Origin: DATBLZ01 sp036555065
GTDB lineage: Bacteria; Pseudomonadota; Gammaproteobacteria; Steroidobacterales; Rariloculaceae
Assembly: GCA_036555065.1 (NCBI GenBank)
Contig: DATBLZ010000029.1
Location: 1-18,751 of the forward strand
DNA: 18,751 bases
Direction of reading: 5' to 3'
Position 1 is the stretch's first letter, and every line of letters starts with the position of its first letter. The translations under genes and the position numbers were made by a program. Shown here in pieces: positions 6,226 to 13,447 of this stretch. The notes below the pieces were generated by a model, which made no database searches, had not been told where the DNA came from, and saw only the letters and a list, made by a program, of their open reading frames with translations.

Positions 6226-7730
6226 TGGCGAGAAGCTGGCTCCCGCGCGCGATGGCCGTCGCGCCGCGACTCGACCCCGATGCAAGCCCGGGCCCGATGC
6301 GGCGGCGCTATGCGCTTCTGATCAATCCGTTCTATCGCAAAGATCCGCACGCGAGCTTCGGCAAGCACGTTCTCACGCCGACGCTCGCGCTGACGGCAAC
6401 CGCAGCGGCGACGCCCGCACATTGGGAGCTGCGCTATTGGGACGAGAACCTGCTGCAAGGCCCGCCGCCGCTCGATCCATTTCCAGAGGTCGTCGGCATC
6501 ACGGTTCACTTGACGTTCGCGAAGCGGGCTTACGAGCTCGCGTGCTGGTACCGGCAATGGGGCGCAAAGGTCGTGCTCGGCGGCTTGCACGTGCTCACGG
6601 CTCCTGATGAAGCCGCGCCGCACGCCGATGCGCTAGCGATCGGCGAGGGCGTGCAGCTCTGGCCGCAAATCCTCGCCGATGTGGAGTCCGCCACCTTGCA
6701 ACCCGTCTATCGCGGCGACTTCAAGAAACCCTACCGCGACGACCCGCCGCCGCGGCGCGATCTCTTGCCGCGCGATGGGTTCCTGACGACGTCGAGCGCA
6801 ATCGCGACGCGCGGTTGCCACAATCGGTGCGGTTTCTGTTATTTGTCGACGACGGGGCTGCATATGCCTTATCGCGTCCGCGACGTCGAGCAAGTCGCCG
6901 CGGAGCTGCGTGCCGACGGCCAGCCCTACGCCGTATTCATCGACAACAACCTCGGGTCACGGCCCGACTATCTGCGCGAGCTCTGTCGTGCGCTCCGGCC
7001 GCTCGACGTCATTTGGAGCGCGGCGCTCACGATCGATGTGACCGACGACCCCTCTCTCGTCCGCGAGATGGCGCTCGCGGGCTGCACGGGGGTATTCATC
7101 GGCTTCGAGTCGCTGAACGGGGGCAATCTCGAAGACGCGCGCAAGCGCACGCCTGCGCCCGAGGACTACGCGCGCCGCGTCGCGCTGCTCCACGAGCACG
7201 GCATCCAGGTCAACGGCAGCTTCGTGCTCGGGTTCGATCATGACGGTCCCGACGTCTTCGAGCGAACCGTGGCATGGATCGAAGCAAACCGCCTCGAATG
7301 TGCGACGTTCCATATCTTGACGCCCTACCCGGAGACGCCGCTCTACGCCGCGCTCGAGAAGGCGGGCCGCGTCGTCCACCGCGACTGGCGTTTGTACGAT
7401 ACGGCACACGTCGTGTTCGAGCCGGCGTGCATGACCGCTGAGCAGCTCTTCGCGGGCTACGAATGGTGCTATCGCCGTCTCTTCTCACATGCATCGATTT
7501 GGCGCCGCCGGCCGCGCGATTGGCGCGCCGTGTTGCCGTACCTGGCGATGTCTTATCTCTACAAACGCTCTAACCTCATTTGGCATCTTCTGATCCGGTA
7601 TCGGCTTACGGCGCTCATCTGGCGGCCGCTGATCGAGCTCAGCCGCCGCCGGCATTTGCGCTTCCGACGCCGCCTCGAAGCTCGCGAAGAAGCCGCTGAG
7701 CCGCGCACGGTCGTGAGCGCCGGCGTTTGA
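6225..7730 (+). CDS. B12-binding-type radical SAM protein
   Basis: This 501-residue class B radical SAM enzyme has an N-terminal Rossmann-like cobalamin-binding domain (about 28-155; INPFYRKD, EVVGITVHLT, KVVLGGLHV, ADALAIGEG). The radical SAM core carries RGCHNRCGFC (197-206), giving Cys198, Cys202 and Cys205 for the [4Fe-4S] cluster, plus FIDNN (238-242) and GVFIGFES (289-296). The C terminus (about 430-490) is rich in Arg, Trp and aromatic residues (KRSNLIWHLLIRYRLTALIW), suggesting membrane-surface association. Relatives such as HpnP, HpnJ and BchE act on lipids and tetrapyrroles. No base-on DxHxxG motif is seen, as in several class B members. The start at 6225 overlaps the uppS stop. Coupling to a prenyltransferase suggests a polyprenyl or other isoprenoid substrate, which is inference. 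Confidence 0.9.
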   Translation: MARSWLPRAMAVAPRLDPDASPGPMRRRYALLINPFYRKDPHASFGKHVLTPTLALTATAAATPAHWELRYWDENLLQGPPPLDPFPEVVGITVHLTFAKRAYELACWYRQWGAKVVLGGLHVLTAPDEAAPHADALAIGEGVQLWPQILADVESATLQPVYRGDFKKPYRDDPPPRRDLLPRDGFLTTSSAIATRGCHNRCGFCYLSTTGLHMPYRVRDVEQVAAELRADGQPYAVFIDNNLGSRPDYLRELCRALRPLDVIWSAALTIDVTDDPSLVREMALAGCTGVFIGFESLNGGNLEDARKRTPAPEDYARRVALLHEHGIQVNGSFVLGFDHDGPDVFERTVAWIEANRLECATFHILTPYPETPLYAALEKAGRVVHRDWRLYDTAHVVFEPACMTAEQLFAGYEWCYRRLFSHASIWRRRPRDWRAVLPYLAMSYLYKRSNLIWHLLIRYRLTALIWRPLIELSRRRHLRFRRRLEAREEAAEPRTVVSAGV

Positions 7731-7783
7731 ATTGTCGTCGAACCGCGACGCGGACACGTTCGCCGATCGGTGCCGCGTTCGTG

Positions 7784-7789
7784 TAGCAT
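7784..7789 (+). promoter_or_regulatory. Putative -10 of the choice-of-anchor protein gene
   Basis: TAGCAT, four of six to TATAAT, lies exactly seven bases before ATG 7797 (spacer TTTCGCC), the same geometry as at 4501 and 4432. No Shine-Dalgarno precedes the ATG and no convincing -35 is visible, so this is a moderate-to-weak call. The rest of the 66-bp gap after the radical SAM gene shows nothing else. Confidence 0.35.
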
Positions 7790-7796
7790 TTTCGCC

Positions 7797-9890
7797 ATGA
7801 AACATCGACTCTGGCTCGGAGCGGCGGCGCTCGCTGCAACCACGGCGTTCGCCTCGCACGACGACGAGCTCGGCGCGCGCTACGTCGAGATGAGCGGAGC
7901 GAACGCGACCGACTGCCTCGATCACGACGTCCCGTGCCGCAGCATCCAGTACGCGCTCGCTCAGGCCGAGCCCGGCAACACGGTCAAAGTCGCCGCCGGC
8001 ATCTACGACATGAGCGGCGTCGAGCCCGAGACGTTCTTGTTCGGCACGATCAAGGCCGCAGGCGGCTACACGCCGGCCGATCATTTCGCTTGGTCCGACC
8101 CGGACGCGAATCCGACGATCCTCGTCGGCGTCGACCCGCGTTACCGCCAAGCCATGGGCCGCATGGGATTTCAGTGGGCCGCGGACCTCGCGTCGGCGCA
8201 AATGGGCATCGTCGACAAGAGCCCGGCGCAGGCGCTCCAGAGCACCCAATTCGTCCCGGCGACTTGCGTCCAAGGCTTCGCGGGGCAGTTCCCGTGCCAC
8301 AACATCGACTTCCAGGCGCAGATCGCGCTCAATCAATTCTCGACCTTGCCGGCGTCGGCCGCGAATCTCTGGGGCTTCGTCGATCTCAACGACAACCGCG
8401 AGTACGCCGTCATCGGGCTGCGCAACGGCACCGCCGTCGTCGAAGTCACGAATCCCGCGAGCCCGCGCGAGGTGGCGACGATCGCCGGCAACACGTCGTC
8501 ATGGCGCGAGGTCAAGATCTATCAGCAATTCGATACGCCGACGAATCAGTACCGCGCCTATGCGTACATCTCGACTGAAGCGCCCGGGAGCGGCATTCAG
8601 GTCATCGATCTCACGGGACTGCCGAATTCCGTCGCGCTCGCCACGACGGTCACCGACACGAGCTCGCAGCACACGCTCTACGTCTCAAACATCGATTACT
8701 CGACGAACGTCGCGCTTCCCGGCCAGCAACCGTTCCTGTTCGTGGCCGGATCGCGGCCCGGCAACGGCAACTGGCGCGCCTATAGCCTCGCGAATCCCGC
8801 GAGCCCAGTGTTCGTGAGCAGCGTGCCGACGGCGCAATACATGCACGACTCGACGAGCCTGCATATCACCGACAACCGCGCGATGCAGTGCGCTCAGGCG
8901 CACAACCCTTGCGAGGTGCTCGTCGACTTCAACGAGAACAGCGTCGACCTTTGGGACGTCACGGACAAAGCCCTACCTGCGCTCTTGTCCTCGACGTCGT
9001 ACCCGACCGTCCAGTACACGCATTCGGGTTGGCCGAGCGCCGATCAGCGCTCGCTGTTCATCCACGACGAGCTCGAAGAGATACGCAGCGGCCTGAATAC
9101 GCAGATCTACACGATGAGGCTCGACGATCTGCGCACACCGTCGATCGTCACGAGCTACATCGGCCCCAATACGACGACCGATCACAATGGGTATACGAAG
9201 GGCAACTACTACTATGTGTCGCATTACCGCCGCGGCGTCGTGATCTTCGACGCGACGACGCCGAATCAGCTCGTGGAGATCGCCAACTTCGACACGTTCT
9301 TGGCGCCCGCGGCCGACTCGGCCGGAACCGACGGCGCGTGGGGCGTCTACCCGTTCTTGCCGTCGGGCACCATCGTCGTCAGCGACATCACGAACGGCCT
9401 TTTCGTGCTCGAGGACAACACGCCGACGCTCGGCCAAAGCGCCGGTCGGCTCGGATTCGCCGCGCCAGTCGTCGGCGCCTCCGAGGCCGGCACCGCGACC
9501 GTGCTCGTGCAGCGCAGCGGCGGCTTCGCGGGCGCGGTCAGCATCCAGTATGCAACGAGCGACGGCACCGCGACCGCGGGTGTGGACTACACGGCCGCGA
9601 GCGGTACGTTGAATTGGGCCAACGGCGACTTGAGCGATAAGACGTTCATGATTGCGTTCGCGAACGATGCCAATGTCGAGCCTGACGAGACGCTCATCGT
9701 TACGTTGTCGAGCATCGCGGGCGGCGCCACGCTCGATGGCGCGACGCAGTTGACCGTCACGATCGTCAACGACGACGCGGCCGCGCCGAGTGGAGGCGGC
9801 GGCGGCGGTGCCATGAGTCTCCTCTTCGTCGCAATCCTCGCGCTGCTTCTTTGTGGGAGCGGCTTCAGCCGCGATGTCTCGAGCGGATGA
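7797..9890 (+). CDS. Secreted choice-of-anchor B / Calx-beta protein with GlyGly-CTERM-like tail
   Basis: This 697-residue exported protein has a signal peptide MKHRLWLGAAALAATTAFAS. A parallel-beta-helix-like start (about 28-100, PCRSIQYALAQAEPGNTVKV) is followed by a long repeat region (about 190-545) with choice-of-anchor B/LVIVD features: GLRNGTAVVEVTNPASPREV, SVDLWDVTDKALPALL, MHDSTSLHI, GVVIFDATTPNQLVEI. One Calx-beta domain (about 555-660) contains ATSDGTATAGVDYTA, EPDETLIVTLS and VTIVNDDA. The end is PSGGGGGGAMS, then a hydrophobic stretch LLFVAILALLL, resembling the GlyGly-CTERM signal cut by rhombosortase. The expected Arg cluster after the helix is absent; instead the last residues CGSGFSRD (686-693) are encoded by REP copy 2. 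The start at 7797 is chosen for the signal peptide. The stop overlaps the GIY-YIG start (ATGA). The role is probably at the cell surface or secreted; no enzymatic function is evident. Confidence 0.88.
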   Translation: MKHRLWLGAAALAATTAFASHDDELGARYVEMSGANATDCLDHDVPCRSIQYALAQAEPGNTVKVAAGIYDMSGVEPETFLFGTIKAAGGYTPADHFAWSDPDANPTILVGVDPRYRQAMGRMGFQWAADLASAQMGIVDKSPAQALQSTQFVPATCVQGFAGQFPCHNIDFQAQIALNQFSTLPASAANLWGFVDLNDNREYAVIGLRNGTAVVEVTNPASPREVATIAGNTSSWREVKIYQQFDTPTNQYRAYAYISTEAPGSGIQVIDLTGLPNSVALATTVTDTSSQHTLYVSNIDYSTNVALPGQQPFLFVAGSRPGNGNWRAYSLANPASPVFVSSVPTAQYMHDSTSLHITDNRAMQCAQAHNPCEVLVDFNENSVDLWDVTDKALPALLSSTSYPTVQYTHSGWPSADQRSLFIHDELEEIRSGLNTQIYTMRLDDLRTPSIVTSYIGPNTTTDHNGYTKGNYYYVSHYRRGVVIFDATTPNQLVEIANFDTFLAPAADSAGTDGAWGVYPFLPSGTIVVSDITNGLFVLEDNTPTLGQSAGRLGFAAPVVGASEAGTATVLVQRSGGFAGAVSIQYATSDGTATAGVDYTAASGTLNWANGDLSDKTFMIAFANDANVEPDETLIVTLSSIAGGATLDGATQLTVTIVNDDAAAPSGGGGGGAMSLLFVAILALLLCGSGFSRDVSSG
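9852..9875 (+). repeat. REP element, copy 2, inside a coding region
   Basis: The same 24 bases as copy 1 (TGTGGGAGCGGCTTCAGCCG then CGAT). It is read in frame as Cys-Gly-Ser-Gly-Phe-Ser-Arg-Asp within the C terminus of the gene ending at 9890. It also lies 12-35 bases before the GIY-YIG start, so its hairpin may affect that gene's translation. Confidence 0.85.
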
Positions 9891-10153
9891 CCGCGACGGG
9901 CGAAACGCCCTGGCACGTCTACATCGTGCGTTGCGCCGACGCTTCGCTCTATACGGGCATCGCCAAAGACCTGCACGCGCGCATCGACGAACACAACGAT
10001 GGTGGCGGCGCGAAATACACGCGCACTCGCCTGCCCGTCGAGCTCGTCTACACTGAGGAAGCTTCCGACCGTAGCGCCGCACAGCGTCGCGAGGCGGCAA
10101 TCAAGCAGCTCAGCACCCGGAAGAAGCACGAGTTGATCGCTCGGGCACGATAG
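9887..10153 (+). CDS. GIY-YIG domain protein (UPF0213/YhbQ-like)
   Basis: This 88-residue single-domain protein has WHVYIVRC as the GIY half (8-15) and SLYTGIAKDLHARIDEHN as the YIG half and following helix, with Tyr, Arg and later Glu in positions expected for GIY-YIG nucleases. KYTRTRLPVELVYTEEA and AAQRREAAIKQLSTRKKHEL complete the UPF0213 pattern. In E. coli YhbQ relatives have been reported to act on DNA; the role here is unproven. The start at 9887 overlaps the upstream stop. An earlier in-frame ATG at 9851 would add 12 residues (WERLQPR...) that are only REP sequence translated in this frame, and is rejected. The Shine-Dalgarno is poor. Confidence 0.9.
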   Translation: MTATGETPWHVYIVRCADASLYTGIAKDLHARIDEHNDGGGAKYTRTRLPVELVYTEEASDRSAAQRREAAIKQLSTRKKHELIARAR

Positions 10154-10174
10154 CCCTGCCGGCGCCCATCGGGC

Positions 10175-11026
10175 ATGCTACGCATGATGTGGATGAGCAT
10201 GCTTCTCGAGGCATTGCCTGCGATCAGCTGCGGCGCGGTCGTCGGAGTAGCGCTCGGCCTTACGGGCGGCGGCGGGTCGATATTCGCCGTGCCGCTGCTG
10301 ATCTACGTTCTCGATGTCGCCCCGGCGGACGCGGTCGCGGTTTCTCTTGTCGCTGTCGCGACGACGGCGTTCGTCGGCGCCACTCAGTGCCTGCGCCACA
10401 AGCTCGTCGTGTGGCAGCCGACGCTCTTGTTCGTGCTCGGCGGCGTGCTCGGCGCTCCGGCCGGTAGCAGCATGGCCCGGCAAGCCGAGCCGATCTGGCT
10501 CATCGTCGGCTTCGCGTTGCTCGCCATTATCGTGGGCGCCCTCATGTTGCGCGCCTCTTTCACGCATCCCGGTCAGGCAAGCGCGGTGCGCGCACAGCCC
10601 TATGGTGCCGGGGCAGGACCGATCTGCACGCTCGCGCCCGATGGGCAATTGCGCTTTTCCGCGCCCTGCGCGACCGTGCTCGCGCTGATCGGAGTCGGGA
10701 CCGGGTTTTTGGCCGGCTTGCTCGGCGTCGGGGGCGGATTCCTGATAGTCCCGGCCCTCGTGTTCGTCACGCGCATGGGTGTGCATCGCGCCGTCGCCAC
10801 GTCGCTTCTCATCATCAGCGTCATCGGATTCGCGGGCGCCACGGGCGCGATCTGGCAGGGCCACATCGAATGGGGCGTGCTCGCGCCGTTTGCCGTCGGC
10901 GGCGCAGTGATGATGATCGTCATGCGCTCACTCGCGACGCGTCTCGCAGGCCCGATACTGCAACGGACGTTCGCGGGCTCGATCATCGTCGTCGGCGCAG
11001 CAATGCTCCTCGAGAGCTTCCTCTAG
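10175..11026 (+). CDS. TauE/SafE-family permease, probable sulfite/sulfur-anion exporter
   Basis: This 283-residue inner-membrane protein has about eight hydrophobic helices in two repeats, each opening with the family glycine motif: GVALGLTGGGGSIFAVPLLI (near 24-43) and GFLAGLLGVGGGFLIVPALV (near 177-196). A hydrophilic central loop (about 125-160) contains one Cys. TauE/SafE members export sulfite, sulfoacetate or related anions. The next gene starts 12 bases after this stop and encodes a persulfide dioxygenase-rhodanese fusion that produces sulfite, so export of that sulfite is the likely job. Several ATGs (10175, 10184, 10187, 10193, 10199) are in frame with no clear ribosome site, so the start is uncertain by up to eight residues. 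Confidence 0.9.
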   Translation: MLRMMWMSMLLEALPAISCGAVVGVALGLTGGGGSIFAVPLLIYVLDVAPADAVAVSLVAVATTAFVGATQCLRHKLVVWQPTLLFVLGGVLGAPAGSSMARQAEPIWLIVGFALLAIIVGALMLRASFTHPGQASAVRAQPYGAGAGPICTLAPDGQLRFSAPCATVLALIGVGTGFLAGLLGVGGGFLIVPALVFVTRMGVHRAVATSLLIISVIGFAGATGAIWQGHIEWGVLAPFAVGGAVMMIVMRSLATRLAGPILQRTFAGSIIVVGAAMLLESFL

Positions 11027-11037
11027 GAGACCTTTCC

Positions 11038-12111
11038 ATGCCACTCATCTTCCGCCAGCTCCAAGACTTGAAATCCTCCACTTACACCTACCTGCTCGGC
11101 GATGCGGACGCGAAAGCGGCCGTAGTCATCGATCCCGTGTTCGAGCAGGCGCGCCGCGATGCCGCGCTCATTCACGAGCTCGGACTGAAGCTGCTCTACA
11201 CGTTGGACACGCACGTGCATGCCGATCATGTGAGCGGCGCCTGGCTTCTGAAGCAAGCGACCGGGAGCCGTATCGCGATCGCCGCAACCTCGGGTGCAGC
11301 GGGCGCGGACACGCCGCTCGCGCACGGTGACCGGATCGCATTCGGCCGTCGGTACCTCGAGGCCCGCGCAACGCCGGGGCATACGAACGGCTGCATGACC
11401 TTCGTGCTCGACGACCGCAGCATGGCATTCACGGGCGACGCATTGCTGATTCGCGGCGCGGGTCGCACCGATTTTCAGCACGGCAGCGCGCACACGCTGT
11501 ACCACTCGGTGATGGAGCAGATCTTTTCGCTGCCGGCCGACTGCTTGATCTATCCGGCGCACGATTACCGCGGCCTAACGTGCAGCAGCGTCGGCGAAGA
11601 GAAGCAATTCAATCCGCGTATCGGCGGCGAACGCAGCGAAGACGACTTCGTGGGCTATATGGATAACTTGAGCTTACCGCACCCGAAGCAGATCGACATT
11701 GCCGTGCCCGCAAACCTGAAATGCGGACACATTCCCGGCGCCGAAGGCGGGCTCGCCCCGCACTGGGGACCGGTGCGTTATACGTACGCGGGCATCAACG
11801 AGGTCGACCCCGACTGGGTCGCCGACCATTCCGTCGATCTCCAAATCATCGACGTTCGTGAGCCCAACGAGTACACGGGCGACCTCGGGCACATCCGGGG
11901 TGCTCGTCTCATCACGCTCGGCGAGCTCGGCGCGCAGCTCGCCGGACTCGCCAAGGACGAGCCCACCGTGACCGTCTGCCGCTCCGGCGGCCGCTCCGCG
12001 CAGGCCGTCGTCGTTCTCGAGAAAGCCGGGTTCACGAAGGTCGCGAACCTCGCGGGCGGTATGCTGGCTTGGCGCCAGCACGGGTTACCGGTCGCAGGCG
12101 GGCGCGACTAG
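11038..12111 (+). CDS. Persulfide dioxygenase-rhodanese fusion (ETHE1-like)
   Basis: This 357-residue cytoplasmic enzyme has two domains. The metallo-beta-lactamase-fold part (about 1-240) has THVHADHVSG (58-67), TPGHTNG (112-118), FTGDALLIRGAGRTDF (131-146) and YPAHDYRG (172-179). By analogy with human ETHE1 the mononuclear iron would bind His59, His115 and Asp134. The rhodanese domain (about 255-357) has IIDVREPNEY and active-site loop CRSGGRS with Cys314. The dioxygenase turns glutathione persulfide into sulfite, and the rhodanese moves sulfane sulfur between glutathione persulfide, sulfite and thiosulfate. AGGAGA (11025-11030) precedes the ATG by seven bases and overlaps the permease stop, so the genes are one operon. 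No sulfide:quinone reductase or sulfide-responsive regulator is in the window. Confidence 0.94.
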   Translation: MPLIFRQLQDLKSSTYTYLLGDADAKAAVVIDPVFEQARRDAALIHELGLKLLYTLDTHVHADHVSGAWLLKQATGSRIAIAATSGAAGADTPLAHGDRIAFGRRYLEARATPGHTNGCMTFVLDDRSMAFTGDALLIRGAGRTDFQHGSAHTLYHSVMEQIFSLPADCLIYPAHDYRGLTCSSVGEEKQFNPRIGGERSEDDFVGYMDNLSLPHPKQIDIAVPANLKCGHIPGAEGGLAPHWGPVRYTYAGINEVDPDWVADHSVDLQIIDVREPNEYTGDLGHIRGARLITLGELGAQLAGLAKDEPTVTVCRSGGRSAQAVVVLEKAGFTKVANLAGGMLAWRQHGLPVAGGRD

Positions 12112-12130
12112 ACGCGGCCCCACAACTACG

Positions 12131-12154
12131 AATCGCGGCTCAAGCCGCTCCCAC
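12131..12154 (-). repeat. REP element, copy 3 (inverted)
   Basis: Read on the minus strand, GTGGGAGCGGCTTGAGCCGC followed by GATT. It differs from copies 1 and 2 only at one loop base (TTGA instead of TTCA), keeping the stem intact. It fills the 55-bp gap between the stops of two converging genes and may end transcription from either side. Nothing else is seen in this gap. Confidence 0.85.
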
Positions 12155-12166
12155 GCGACCGCGCGC

Positions 12167-13417
12167 TCAGCGCTTGTCGACGACGACGCGCCCCTGCTTG
12201 ATCACTACCTCGACATCGAGCACGGCATGGATGTCCGCCAACGGATCGCCGTCGACGATGATGATGTCGGCGAGCTTGCCCGCTTCGAGCGTGCCGGTCT
12301 CAGCGCCTATCCCGAGAGCGATCGCGGCATTCTGCGTCAGGATCTTCACGAGGTCGGTCGGCGAGAACACGAGGCTCAGAGGCCTGAGCTCGTGAGCCAG
12401 ACCCTCGCGCGGCGGATAGCTCGTGTCCGTGCCGTAGCCGTACGTGACTCCTGCTTCCCAAAGGAGCCGCGCGTTGACGGGGCCGTTGCCGGCGCTCGAG
12501 AGCGTGTTCCACGGGAACGGCTGGAAGTCGCGGAATAGCGGCTCGTTGTCCGCGTTGAAGTACGGGACGAAGACGCCGAGCGTCGATGTCATCGGAATTC
12601 CGGCCGCCGCGATCTCGCGCGTGGATTCCGCGTCGAGCAGATCGACGTGCGGCGTGTGCACGAGCATCGTCGACCCCGCCCTTACCGCTGCCAAGGTGTC
12701 GCGAACGGTGACCGCGTGCGTGACGGTCGGGAGGTTGTGCTTGCGCGCCTCGTCGACGACGACGGCGAGCGTTCGTGCCTCGTGGCCGTCCTCCGTCGTG
12801 ATCAGCACGCACTTGATCGCATCGACGCCGGCGGCGGCGAGCTTCTGCACGGCCGCGCGCGTATCCGCGTCCGGAATCGCGAACTCGGCCTGGCCGGGCC
12901 GAATCGGGCCGCGCGCCGAGTCGGTGCGCGCCGGATCACCGCCGCCGCTACCGAGCGGCGCCCGCGTCAGCGGCACGAAACCCGCGACAACGAGACGCGG
13001 CCCGAGAGTCTCGCCGGCCGCCAAGCGCCGCCTAAGCTCGAGAATCTGCTCGGTCGGATCGATCGGCGAGAACACGGTCGTGAATCCCGCGTCGATGAAC
13101 TGCTGCATCAACGGCGCCGACTGCGTCGCAAGCCATTGCGTGGGATCGCCTTGAATCAAATGCCGGTGCGCGTCGATGAGGCCGGGCATCACGGTCATGC
13201 CCGCGGCATCGATGCGCTCGGCGCCGGCAACGGCGGCGTCGCCCGCTGCGACGGACACGATGCGTCCGTCGCGCACGACAATCGTGCCGCGTTCGATGAC
13301 GCCGCCCGCACCGTCGAGGATGCGAGCGTTCGCGATCACGAGCTCCTGCGCGGCACCGGTGCAGGCCAACGTGCAGGTCGCGACGAGCGAAATTAGCGAG
13401 AGGCGAGCAATGCGCAT
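12167..13417 (-). CDS. Exported amidohydrolase-family metal-dependent hydrolase
   Basis: This 416-residue protein of the amidohydrolase superfamily (imidazolonepropionase/prolidase-like branch) has a hydrophobic export signal (1-23, RLSLISLVATCTLACTGAA). TLAC resembles a weak lipobox; cleavage after GAA is the alternative. Metal-binding positions are DAHRH (82-86), Lys202 in IKCVL as possible carbamylated ligand, His234 (VTHA), His254 (LVHTPH) and Asp331 (GTDTS). The C-terminal beta domain (GKLADIIIVDGDPL) is typical. Exported members often cleave peptides or blocked amino acids; the substrate is unknown. AGGGG lies eight bases before the ATG. It is last in a minus-strand run, 30 bp after the alpha/beta hydrolase stop, with REP copy 3 behind it. 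Confidence 0.9.
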   Translation of the reverse strand: MRIARLSLISLVATCTLACTGAAQELVIANARILDGAGGVIERGTIVVRDGRIVSVAAGDAAVAGAERIDAAGMTVMPGLIDAHRHLIQGDPTQWLATQSAPLMQQFIDAGFTTVFSPIDPTEQILELRRRLAAGETLGPRLVVAGFVPLTRAPLGSGGGDPARTDSARGPIRPGQAEFAIPDADTRAAVQKLAAAGVDAIKCVLITTEDGHEARTLAVVVDEARKHNLPTVTHAVTVRDTLAAVRAGSTMLVHTPHVDLLDAESTREIAAAGIPMTSTLGVFVPYFNADNEPLFRDFQPFPWNTLSSAGNGPVNARLLWEAGVTYGYGTDTSYPPREGLAHELRPLSLVFSPTDLVKILTQNAAIALGIGAETGTLEAGKLADIIIVDGDPLADIHAVLDVEVVIKQGRVVVDKR

Positions 13418-13447
13418 GGATCTAACCCCTAAAACGGTGCCCGCATG

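Noticed and set aside
7731..7796. Possible hairpin terminator after the radical SAM gene (CCGCGACGCGG)
   Set aside because: A one-base loop cannot form and there is no T-tract.
9851..9886. Earlier ATG for the GIY-YIG gene
   Set aside because: The added residues (WERLQPR...) are translated REP sequence; the ATG overlapping the upstream stop is better.
8973..10100. A 375-codon minus-strand open frame
   Set aside because: Arg/Ala-rich composition, no family features, and it lies wholly across two well-supported plus-strand genes; this is a high-GC shadow.
12647..13396. A 249-codon plus-strand open frame over the amidohydrolase
   Set aside because: Complementary shadow of the amidohydrolase, Arg-rich and without a ribosome site.
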